A stretch of 64,000 bases of DNA from Ophiodon elongatus. Taxonomy: Eukaryota; Chordata; Actinopteri; Perciformes; Hexagrammidae. Location: NCBI GenBank assembly GCA_016806645.1, contig JACSYO010000443.1, positions 1 to 64,000 of the forward strand. Reading direction: 5' to 3'. The notes under the pieces were generated by a model. The model worked only from the letters and a program-made list of their open reading frames with translations, made no database searches and was not told the origin of the DNA. A program made the translations under genes and the position numbers. Positions 43,162 through 53,300 of this stretch are shown here, in pieces; positions within the stretch are counted from its first letter, which is position 1; each line of letters starts with the position of its first letter.

Positions 43162-46100
43162 CTGTCTTTAAAAAACAGGACCTCCTGTTGTAATTCTGTT
43201 ACAGCATCAAATGACAAATCTGGATCACATTTGTCAGGTGTTCTTGGAGGAGGTTTTTTTGAAGATAGTGAAGCAAAATTGGAACTGATACCTGCGGGCA
43301 ACAGAAGGAAACAGTTCAAGTGCCGCATTAACAGAAACAAACAAACCTGCGCTGGGAAATGTCCCCAGCTCAGTATTTTCTTTTCAAATAAAAGCTGCCT
43401 GACAAGTGCAAGGATACTGTTATTCACAAGAATATATCATCTGCAAATAATCTAATGACTTCCAGGCCAAAGTCACAGAATTCGGCAGGGATTCTAATAT
43501 GTATGCATGTGTTATGAACCAGCCAGTTCTCAATACAAACTCGTTATACGGCAGCTTGGTCAGTGGCCCAATGCGTCAAATTATGACGCTCTACGTGGCC
43601 GTTGTTATGGCAGGAGTAAAAGAGGAAGTCAGGTAACGTAGCATAAAGAGTGATACTGTCCTCTTATGGAGACACTTTTACAAGACACACAGGACAGGAC
43701 TAAAGCCATACTAGACTTTACTAGATTACTAGATATTTCTATGTAGTATGTTATTTCTCCCATCAAATATGAATTACAGCAAAACTTGGACAAAAAACAC
43801 TTCACACCTTTTTGATGCTTTCTCCCACCAGATCTCGGTCTTCCTAATGAGCTCAGTCAGCTAAAACGCTAATTTGTATTAGCAGATTGTATGTGATCTT
43901 ACGCACACAATTTAATGACTTATGGAATAAACTGCATATGTTAATATGATATAACCATTATGCAATTATTGTATAATGCTGCTAACTCTCCTATGTATTC
44001 TTTTTAGATTGAAAATAGTTAAAACCACTCAAAAATGCTCAGCCAGGCATAGACTGAAATGCAACAAAATGAAGTGAAAATATGCCAGAAGATTTAAAAA
44101 GGGTAAAATCCAAGCCTGTAAGATCTTAGATTTGAAAATGAAGCCGTAACTGTGGTTAATTAACCCTTCACTGTGATTGAACACATTTCAACAGAATAAT
44201 AATGAAAATTAAATTAAATTAAAAAGATGATGTTCTGGTTTTAAGCTTTAGGAGCTGGTTCCCACACCCACTGCTGTGGGAACAAAAACACTAACTATCT
44301 ACAGCAAATTATGGTTTGTTTACAAAAGTGTAACCATGTGCATGTAACTAAACTGACATGTAAATATTTCATATGCAAAATCTATCCAATATACAAGTGT
44401 GTATCCAATTGAATACACTTTCATGTTGGGAGAAAAGCAAAGGTAAAAATTAGGTTATTTTTAATCTAGCATGTTATACAGTATCTCACAATGAAGTCAG
44501 AGTGTATGACATGTATTACATTTTCTATTTGTCTGCATTGAAAAAGAATAAGCAAACTTTCCGAATCCAAGCAGTGAAATGATGCTTCAGCTGAACTCAC
44601 CATAAAGGCGTTGGATGTCTTTGACATCCCTGAAGGAGAGCTGAATTTCATAATTGGGGGCAAAGTTGTATGCTGGGTACATGATAGCGCCGGGATCAGA
44701 TGAGTGGGACAGGCCAAGTGCATGGCCAAATTCATGGACCGCTACAGCTAATAGGTTGAAACCTGGAGCAGGAACACAAGCCTTGTGAGGGTTTTATGGC
44801 TCAAAAAAACTGCAAAAAACAGTTTACATAAATGTCAGTGAATCAGTCAAAAAGAATCAGTCAGGCCTGTCGTGCTGCTAATCAACCTAAAGTCTTCTTT
44901 TAGATTCAGACCTGTCGCCTAACATCTGTGGCAATATCTTCTAAAGATATCTCGTATAATACTTTATTTTGGGCAAATAATGTGGTTACTTTCCAGTTCA
45001 CATTTAGTTTAGTAAACTAAATGTGATGCATTGATTCATAATAGTGCAAAATCAATGTTGTTGTTTGCACTGTTAGTGCTGTTAGCACTGTTAGCACTGT
45101 TAGCTAATAGCTGCCGGCGCAGCCCTCGCCATGTAGATAGCCACATGGAAGCTATTCCTCAATCATAGATATGCTCTGAAGATATCATTTTTGCATTATT
45201 TGCTTTAACTTGTAAATGTTTATTGCACAATGTAATGGCTGTAGAAAAATAACACTATCTGATTGGTTCCCATAATCTCCTGGGGAAATGAAGGCTTTAA
45301 CTGCCATAAATATTATTTATGTCATTATTTAATATGCTTGTTTACATATTATTATTTGTACAACTTGTTTCATGAATATTGATTTTGTTTGTATTTACAC
45401 TTGATAGGAACTATTTTTACGTTCTATGTTGTGCTGGGACACATTTAGTCGCGACAAGCTCTAAAGAAGACATATGCAGCGGTAGAAGTTTCTGTACTGT
45501 GCTAAAAGATTTAAGTTTAAAGTAACAACAAAGTGTTCGTTTTTGAAGATTATTGTTTTCCAAGTGAACTCATTCCCTCTCAGTTGTGTGCAGCCAGCAA
45601 GGTACGTTATTTATGTTAATCTTTCGTCATGCATATTTACGTGCAAACAGTTTTCGTGTAATGTGAACGGCAACTTATTTTGTGTATGTTGAAATGTACT
45701 TGTACAGTTCGACGGTGGATTGATGACGGTGGTGTTGACTGAGATGCACGTAAGACTAATAAATCCATCAGTAACAGAAGAACCAAGGTGTCGTGTATTT
45801 CCTGGAGGGAGTGATAAAGGCTCTATTTAAAGGTACAAAGGAAGTGCTTCAACCATTGTGCAACCAAAACAGGAAGAGGACAGCACTTTTATTTTTTTAG
45901 TGTATGAAATTTCCAACTCTAGTACTGTACCAGTAGAATTGAAGCTCCAGTCCTCATCGGCATCAAAGTGCACGTCTCCACCGATACCAAACCCAGGCAG
46001 GAAGGCGTGAGCCAGGATTCCTCCTGTGCCATCAAAAGGTGAGCCGTCTTCATGGTCTGCAACAGAGAGTGTAGTTAACCATTATATCCACTAAATCCTT

Positions 46101-46276
46101 TACGCCATGTGTCACTTTAAAGCTCACCGCCGGTGTGGAAGGAGATGACGATGTCAGCCTCTTTCCTGCTTCGCTTGCGGAATTTCATCGGTGTAACGTT
46201 GGACCAGAGTTTCCACGCCACCCTGAAGAGTTTGTGAACCTTTGAGGTTGGGATGGGGAGGTTGTAGCCAGCGATC
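43162..46276 (-). pseudogene. Second matrix metalloproteinase, catalytic-domain exons 3-6
   Basis: Four minus-strand exons lie at 46128-46276, 45931-46056, 44601-44762 and 43162-43291. Their lengths of 149, 126, 162 and 130 bases are almost those of mmp13 exons 3-6 (149, 129, 162, 130), with matching phases and GT-AG sites. They encode a whole catalytic domain: ADIVISFHTG, SPFDGTGGILAHAF, GGDVHFDADEDWSF, zinc site HEFGHALGLSH, Met-turn AIMYP, then RDVKDIQRLYG and a hinge ending LQQEVLFFKDR. The subfamily looks closest to enamelysin (MMP20)-like or collagenase-like fish MMPs, but I am not sure. Signal and propeptide exons were not found upstream and exons 7-8 are missing. As shown it cannot make a normal latent enzyme. 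Confidence 0.82.
43500..44590. other. Intron 5 of the second MMP, noncoding
   Basis: AT-rich intron sequence without a recognised repeat. The part at 43505-43690 has a more balanced base composition and may be an old insertion. Confidence 0.4.
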
Positions 46277-46394
46277 CTGAGGATAGAAGACATAATTCTA
46301 CCACTACTTAATTTAATATATCCTTACTAATGTGACACATTTAGTGCTTTTTGTCTTAAACAAACAACTTTTTATTGGCTGTTACATGGAGCAG

Positions 46395-46620
46395 GGCAGA
46401 ATCATCTTTTGGCATGCTAGTGGCATGGGTCTATGGATGGCAATGTCCGTCTGTTGGTTGGTTAGTCGGTCCACTACTTTAGTCCAGACTGAAATATCTC
46501 AACAACTATTGGATGGATTGCAATGAAACTTTCTACAGACATCCATGGTCCAAAGCAACCCAGTCACCAGCAAAAACGTTGCCATTGTACGATTCCACAA
46601 ACCACGAGATATGTTGAATG
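46395..46620. repeat. Teleost dispersed repeat (actattggatggattgcaat type)
   Basis: The phrase 'ctgaaatatctcaacaacta' followed by TTGGATGGATTGCAATGAAA and CAGACATCCATGGTCCAAAG is an abundant fish interspersed sequence. The following 46680-46870 part (tttaggcaacaaaactactg, 'aaacgattaattgattcatc') is also repeat-like. Confidence 0.6.
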
Positions 46621-46909
46621 TTGATGTTTCTCAATAAAAAGTTTATAAATACATTTCATATCAGCTCGCTGGGAGAAACGCCACGTGGTTAATGTTGTGA
46701 ATCAATTGCTTTGGTTTAGGCAACAAAACTACTGAGTTAAAGACATCAACTCGGAAAAAGTGGGATGGACATTTTTCAACGTTTTCTGACCAAACGATTA
46801 ATTGATTCATCTAGAAATTAAATAAATCATCGACAGATTATTCAGTAATGAAAATAAGCCTCAGTGGCAGCTTTAGTGTTGAAAACATCGACTAAAACAA
46901 CACAAGAGA

Positions 46910-46955
46910 ATGCTGGTGGCAAAGATGCTCCTCACACTGGGGATCCTGGCCTGTT
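46910..46955 (+). other. Possible signal-peptide exon
   Basis: On the plus strand, ATG at 46910 starts MLVAKMLLTLGILAC, a short basic start plus a hydrophobic core, followed at once by a strong donor T|GTGAGT at 46956. This is what a signal-peptide first exon looks like. No downstream partner exon was identified, so it may be chance. Confidence 0.3.
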
Positions 46956-47727
46956 GTGAGTATTGCATTTCTCCACTAGATGGGCCCCTCCGTCTATGAA
47001 TGATACCAGTTAGTGACGTAGTATGTGGAAGAGCAAACAGCAGATCTGTTAGTTTTGAGCGTTCTCATCAGTTTGAGGGCTCAGATTGTAAATCCCTGAG
47101 AGAAAGAAGAGATCTTTTTGGAGGTTAGAGAGAGTGTGAGCACATACTGTACTTCAAATGTGACTGTACGTCATTACATCATTAGGTCTAACATCTAAGG
47201 TGTCACCAGGCAATTACTTAACACCTTTTCTCACTCACTCTGCATTCAAATTTCTTTCCACTTACCAAAACTCTCCCTTTTGGCTGTTCTGTGCCTCGGC
47301 TACTCTTCACCCACACAGGAGTGAGCTGTGAAAACCTCCTGAGTGCAGCTCTCTGCAGGTGATGCGGCAGTCTCACAATGTCTGATGTTACACTTATATA
47401 ATAATGTGGGTCCAAAAGCCTCAGATCACCGACCTCCTACTGGCAACTCTCTTGCCCAGAGCTGGAGCAGCTTGTCGTCTTTGAGATTAGGAGACTGGTA
47501 TGTGTGTCTATTGGAGCTTTCTATTTTTCTCAGAAGCGTTATTTATTTATTGCACTACTCTTAACTTTGTATATTTAGTATTACATCATGAATTAACAAT
47601 TATATATTGGCAGGCAATGTGTGCAACATTCTCAACTCTCTCTCTTAAGCAGACGTTCTACGTTCCGCATATAGAAACCCAAAGTTCTGCCAGTTGGTTG
47701 TCACAGTGCTACAAGTGGAAGCACAGT

Positions 47728-47856
47728 GGGGCTGCACGCTGGTGTAGTGGCTAGCACTGTCATCCCGTGGCGAGAGGTTCGATCCCCGGGTTGCATGGCC
47801 CTTTTGTGTGGATTTTGCTTGTTCTCCACACGTCAGCGTGGGTTCTCTCCGGGTTC
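47728..47856 (+). mobile_element. tRNA-derived SINE, 5' part
   Basis: GGGCTGCACGCTGGTGTAGT at the start (A-box side) and GGTTCGATCCC (B box, about 47778) form a tRNA-related head, followed by the fish SINE body (tgtggattttgcttgttctc, 'cgtgggttctctccgggttc'). The body stops abruptly at 47856 where the LTR begins and resumes at 48654. Confidence 0.88.
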
Positions 47857-48653
47857 TGTTGAGTATTATCATAAATTTAAAGCTATGTAATGAATAAAGA
47901 AATGCATGCAGTGTAATACTCAATTGTATCACCAGGACTTTAAAGACTATGTAATTATTAATAAAATGCATTCAGTATAATACTTCACTGTACCGCTATG
48001 ATTTTGAAACTATGTAATTAATAAAGAAATGTATTCAGTATAATACTTCACTGTACCGCCATACATTTAATACTGTAATTATTAAAGAAAATGCATGCAG
48101 TGTAATACCCAATTGTACCGCCATGATTTAGTGAGAGACACTCGAAATGACCAGTTGCATTGAACGCACCTGAGAAGGTCACGTGCCTGGAGGCGTGGTC
48201 ATAACGGCGCAGTGAGGAGGACACTGGAGACTTTTGTTTTTGTCAAATGCTAATTAAGCTACCCGAGTACCTGAACACGAGAGCCGGAGAGGGACGTGCC
48301 TAGGGGCGTGGACTCTGCCTTCTGCACCAACTGTAATCCTATCATCAAGAAGAGCGCCGCTGTATGCAGGCTGCGCACTAATGGATTTGCCTGCATCCTT
48401 AAACCAATGGGATGAATTCACACCTTCTGTTTCATATATAAATCTGTGTGCGTCTTTTGCTCAGGATTCGTGGGCGAGATCACAGGCACATAACTACAGA
48501 GTAGACTGTGGCCTGGTCGAACCAGCGGATCCTCAGCTGAGACTTTGTACTCCATATCACAACGGCCTTTTGACTTTATTAAATACGCTTTATTATAACT
48601 TTCGATCCAAGACGTTCCTTTGTTCCTCCGAAGTTTCTTCAAAGAATACAACA
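47857..48653 (+). mobile_element. Solo LTR inserted in the SINE, 4-bp target duplication GTTC
   Basis: The 797-bp unit begins TGTTGAGTATT and ends AATACAACA, so the ends are inverted. It is flanked by GTTC (47853-47856 and 48654-48657). On the plus strand it has a TATA motif (CATATATAAATCTGTG, about 48433) and an ATTAAA-like polyadenylation motif near 48578. The upstream U3 part holds about four tandem repeats of roughly 65 bp. No internal retroviral region is present. The class is probably an endogenous retrovirus or related LTR element. Confidence 0.9.
47868..48130. repeat. Tandem repeats of about 65 bp in the LTR U3 region
   Basis: Four diverged units follow the pattern 'ctatgtaat.aataaagaaa' then TGCATGCAGTGTAATACTCA then TTGTACCGCCATGA. 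Repeated U3 blocks often act as enhancers in LTRs; that role is inferred. Confidence 0.85.
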
Positions 48654-48790
48654 GTTCCCTGCCTTAGGTTAGGGTTTATCGCAGACTCTAAAATTAACCG
48701 GAGGTGTGATGTCAGCGTGAATGGTCGTCTGTCTCTATGTGTGTTGGCCCTGTTGCCCTCGCCCAATGTCAGCTGGGATGGAACCCGTTA
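48654..48790 (+). mobile_element. tRNA-derived SINE, 3' part
   Basis: The SINE body continues after the LTR: TTAGGTTAGGGTTTATCGCA, 'gactctaaaattaaccggag', 'gtgaatggtcgtctgtctct' and 'gcccaatgtcagctgggatg'. It has the same orientation as 47728-47856, which shows that the LTR landed inside the SINE. Confidence 0.88.
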
Positions 48791-48870
48791 GAGAACCGTA
48801 TAAACAGAAGTACTGAGCAGTAGAGGCACTGCTTCATGTCTCCGTTACCCACAGCTGGGAGTTTATATTC

Positions 48871-49170
48871 TTATTGAACACAAGTAGCTTTGTCAGCAAG
48901 GGAAAACATATTCATCTTCACACTGAACTGTCCACACCAAGGTTCAGGGTGCTCGTGTAAAGACCTCTTGAAGGATAAAGCCCTTCGTATGAAAACAGTG
49001 CGGCAGCAGGAACGTGCTCTATAGCTTGAGTCCTTCGGCTTAGAGTAAACTGTTATTATTCCTGGACAGCTAGATTTTTTTCCTGAAGGTCTTTGAAATA
49101 TAATGGTACCTTCAGAATCCAGATCGAGGCTGTCGTGAATCACCGATGTTTGTTTTGGTGCCTCCGACAT
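48871..49170 (-). CDS. Unrecognised 99-codon ORF
   Basis: The minus-strand frame starts at ATG 49168-49170 with MSEAPKQTSVIHDSLDLDSE. A donor-like G|GTACCA follows directly, so the first 20 residues might be a small first exon. The rest is basic (FIRRALSFKRSLHEH) and unfamiliar. It has no domain I can name. It lies opposite the candidate robo4 last exon and could be chance. Confidence 0.25.
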   Translation of the reverse strand: MSEAPKQTSVIHDSLDLDSEGTIIFQRPSGKKSSCPGIITVYSKPKDSSYRARSCCRTVFIRRALSFKRSLHEHPEPWCGQFSVKMNMFSLADKATCVQ

Positions 49171-49216
49171 GTTGGACTCCTTCTATTGTCCAATGTGTCA
49201 GACAGCTGCTTCAAAG

Positions 49217-49258
49217 GAGCTTCTAAATGAGCTTCTAAATGAGCTTCTAAATGAGCTT
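49217..49258. repeat. 12-bp tandem repeat (GAGCTTCTAAAT), about 3.5 copies
   Basis: Near-perfect short tandem repeat. Confidence 0.92.
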
Positions 49259-49420
49259 TTCCTCAGAGCATCAGCATTACGAGCTGCTCCTCAGAGAGAT
49301 CTTTACTCCTTCTGTTACCTTCTCCACAGGTCTCAATACAATCCCTCCACTCCGTATTGAAATGCATGTCATCCCCTCTCTGTGTTTAGACTTCTCCCCA
49401 CCAGCCTCCCCCTCAGCGCC

Positions 49421-49570
49421 TCGTACCCGTCATTCCGTGCGGAGGGCGATTCGTTCGGCGAGCTGGAGCCGGTTCCTGCGCGGGACTGGAGCTCGGCCTG
49501 GGTGGAGGACATGGAGGCTCGGTGCAGAGCCTACTATCCTGGCAGAAGCTCCGGACCCTTCGACGCCTAA
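49421..49570 (+). CDS. Candidate last exon of the robo4-like gene
   Basis: After an acceptor-like CCCCCTCAG, the plus-strand frame reads ASYPSFRAEGDSFGELEPVP, then ARDWSSAWVEDMEARCRAYY, ending PFDA and a stop at 49568-49570. The W..xWVEDMEA motif resembles the C-terminal WxxDWLEDME segment of ROBO4 as I recall it from human. If correct, the robo4-like gene spans 31.7-49.6 kb with the MMP genes on the opposite strand inside it. The exon start is not certain; an earlier acceptor at 49390 is also possible. Confidence 0.45.
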   Translation, partial: SYPSFRAEGDSFGELEPVPARDWSSAWVEDMEARCRAYYPGRSSGPFDA

Positions 49571-49919
49571 GAGGGAGAGATGCAACGTCACTGAATTTTG
49601 AGGACTTCAGAAAACACAAGACGGAGGGACAGACGTGAAAGCTGGAATTGTTTTAGGTCTAAATAAGTCAGGGTTTGATTTCCCTGTCAAGGATAGATAC
49701 ATATCTGGATCTGAAATATAATTGGAGCCAGCTCCTTGATGTCTGAGACACGTCTGTAATAGTTTCACCAATTTACCTCAGGGCAGTCCGGCTACTATCT
49801 TACACCCTTCAAATGACTTCCATCCAGTCTCTAAAGTTCCCTTCCCTTTCCGTATCCTCTCGGCTCATTAGAGAAGAGGATGATGAGAGACTTCCCACGG
49901 GATGTTCTCACCCAGTTAG

Positions 49920-50245
49920 TGACTGATTTCCGTGACGAGCCACTCGGCTGGGTGCGGGAGAAGATCCTGTTCTTTACTCGCTGTTACAAAAGAGATTCCA
50001 GGCCGTTCGTATTTTTGGGTGAGGTTCCCGTTTAATTATAGTTCATCTATTGGTTTCCCTCTGGTGTGTTTTGCGGTAAAAACCGTGCAATCTCCCCGTC
50101 ACCCATGCATCATTACCCCTGTCAGTTGCACCTGTGCCCCATATATAAAATACCTCCCACACTAATACACACTGCCACCCGTGGTCAACCTGAGATAGGC
50201 TCCACACACACATATAATACACAGACCTAACCAATGGCTCCTACA
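49920..50245 (-). repeat. BEL/Pao 3' LTR
   Basis: 326-bp copy nearly identical to 53968-54293. Being left of a minus-strand ORF, it is the 3' LTR. Confidence 0.92.
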
Positions 50246-50381
50246 CACCGGCCCCTAATTGGGAAGGTATGCACAATTACATTAATCAAAAAGGAGTCAT
50301 AAAAACAAAACAAGTCTGATTTAGTTTCTTCTTTCTTTGTCAGGTGTTATCGACGCGTGACCCAATGTTAGGTCATGACCT

Positions 50382-53300
50382 TTACACTGCTTTTTGAAGC
50401 AGAAAAATCTTGGATATAGGCCGCTCCAACTGTCCTGTCTTTGTCTTTAACTGTATTACACGTACAAGTCCTTTTTTGTCTGGGTATGTGTTGGTCACTC
50501 TTCCCATGATCCATGATCCACGAGGAGCAGTTGGATCCATGACAATGACAATGTCCCCTGAAACGAAACTTTTCCGCGGCTTTGTCCACTTTTGTCGTTC
50601 CTGCAGTAGCGGCAAGTACTCCCTTGTCCATCTTTTCCAGAACAGGTCTGACAGGTACTGAACCTGTCTCCATCGCCTCCTGATGTATGGCTTATTCCTC
50701 TCAAACTTTCTTTTGAGGCTTTGAATGCGCTGTTCAACTATGCACCTGTTGTTTGGCATGGTGATGTCATCCACTTTGAAGGGTAAGTCCATGCAGTAAT
50801 GACCTTCCCGCATACAAGTAGACTTCTTCAAGATCTCCATGAACCTTAGGTCCTCTATTGACATCTCCTGCTTCTCCTCCAGTGACTTTTCATTGAAATC
50901 CTGATTGTACTGGGAGACCAACAGTTCTTCCAGTCTGACAATGGATATCCTATTGGCATATATGGTCGAGCAGCCTGTTTTACAACAACCACTATTGCCC
51001 TTCAAAGGTCCGTTGACAACCCACCCCAATAGGGTCCTCACGGCATAAGGTCCATCACCTTGGCTGTTGATTATTTCCCAGGGTTCCATTAGGTTTGGTG
51101 CATTAGTCCCGATCAAGATTTCAACGTCAGCGTTCAATTCTGGGATACGGATTTCTTTCAGATATTCCCACCTTTCAATGTCTCGTTGAGTAGGGATGTT
51201 GCCTTTTGAGACTGGGATTGTTTCTTGTGTAAATGTTTCTGGGAGCTCAAAGAATTGATTCTCATCCAATCTTGACACCTCCAGTCCTGTCAGTATTTGG
51301 CTTTCCACAACCTTTTCTTGGCCCATAGTGCGTAACATAATGTTGGTCTTTGTACCCTGTAGATTGAGTTTCTTCATGAAACGGTTGGTACAGAAAGTTG
51401 CTGTACTTCCAGGGTCCAGGAAGGCATAGGTCTGCAGCACCATGTCTCCTTTCTTGGATTTCAACTGCACTGGTACAATGGAAAGGGTACAGTCTTGGTC
51501 TCCGGCCCCTGTACAACCACATGCCTGAAGAGATACTAGTGCACTATTTACTGGGATTTCCTGCGGTTTGTTAATTTTGTCTTTGTCCTGGATATGTAAA
51601 ATAGTTGGATGTTTTAGATCGCACTGCTCACAGGTCAGACGACTTTTGCACTCCTTGCTCATGTGGCCGGCCTTCAAACATCCAAAACAGATTCCTTTCC
51701 TTTTTAGGATTTCAATTTTCTCCCATTGAGAAATTTCACTCAGCTTTAAACACCTGGATAATGGATGTGACTCTTCACAATAAAGGCAGGATTCTGAGGA
51801 TGACTCCTTAGCTGTCACAGGCGGCTTTGGCGTCTCGTGCACTGTGATGATAGTTGCAAAGCTACTTCCTTTGATGTTATTCCTGGGTAGCGGTTTGCTC
51901 CTATTTATAGCTGTAATTAAGGTGTTTGGTTGTGCATCGGAAATATCACCAAAAAATGGATGAGACAAGATTTTGACTTGTTTCTCCAGAAAGTTCACCA
52001 TATCTGGGAACAGGGCCCTGTGGCCCTGTCGTTCTTCTACCTTGCAAGCTGCAGACCTCCATCTTTCCCGCAACTTATATGGCCACTTCATTATGACATG
52101 CCTCATATTTGATGGAATGTTCATCTCCTCTATGTATTTTATTTCTGTCATAGCGTTGCAGCACCCTCTCAGAAACAGCGCAAATTCCTGCAGTGTCTGA
52201 ACATCCTCGGTCTTAACAACAGGCCATCCAAATGCTTTATTCATATATGCTGTTGCTATTTGGTGTTCATTGCCAAAGTGTTCTTTCAAAAGTCCTTTTG
52301 CTTTTTGATATCCTTGTTGTGGTGTCATATGTAGGCAGCTTCGTACCAGCTCTCTAGGCTGCCCCCTGGTGTATTGCTCAAGAAAATACACACAATCTTG
52401 ATAACTGCTGGTTCTTTCTTCAATACAATGTTCAAAAGTTCCAATGAAGGAAATATACTTCAATGGATCACCGTCAAATATGATTATGTCTCTTTGTGGT
52501 AAAGAAGCTGACATTTGCTGTTGCACAAGCATTGTGGTGATTTCATTCTGCCTTTGCATGATTTCACAAATTGCATCCTGGTCAACTGCATGTTGCGCTG
52601 GTGAAGTGTTCTGTACAGATTGAAGCCTGTCTAGATCTTGTCCCTGCGTAGCTACCGTCCTGAGTGATGCAGCTGTGGAGGCTGTGTACACATTCTGAGA
52701 CTCCTGCCCTAGAGTAGTTGAGTGAGACAGTCCGGTATTTGGTTGCGACTGTGGCCTGAGAGTGATGTTCTTTGTTTGTGAGGTTTCAAGCCGTTGTACT
52801 TGGTCCTGTAAATCTCCCCGTATATTTACTTTTGGTCGCACAACACGTGTAGATGAAAAAGGTGGCGCTGTTGAGCCTTGATCTGAGGTCAGAGTATTTA
52901 TTGGCACAAATGCATTTGTCTTTGGGTAGAATTCAAGTCCTTGCTCTTTAAGTCCTTTGCTCACATAGGAACTCATTCCATTTGAATGGACCTTTCCTCC
53001 AACATCACTGCCTTCCAACACAGAAAGTCTTGCAGCAGCGACGGCTATCCGTGTATCAAGCTCCAGTTGTTCCTTCATTTTCCTCAGTTTCTCCTCTTGT
53101 GCCTCCAGGTCATGTCTCTTTTGCAGAGCAGCAACTTGCTCCATTAAAGCTGCTTTCTCTGCCTTTGCCTTTATACATGCAGATGAAATACTTGAAACAG
53201 ATGATTCACCTTGACTTCTTCTGCTTGATATATTAGACACACTGTCTCCAGGGCTAATGTCATCTTGGCACTCAAGTTTAGCATTTTCATAACCATCATC

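Noticed and set aside
47270..47357. Minus-strand segment with acceptor CTGCAG and donor G|GTAAGT (RAALRRFSQLTPVWVKS)
   Set aside because: It sits where an MMP propeptide exon might lie and is weakly similar to ALRRFQ-type propeptides, but there is no PRCGxPD cysteine switch, so I could not support it.
47728..47800. Functional tRNA gene
   Set aside because: The A- and B-box-like sequence is continuous with a SINE body, and a proper cloverleaf and anticodon were not evident.
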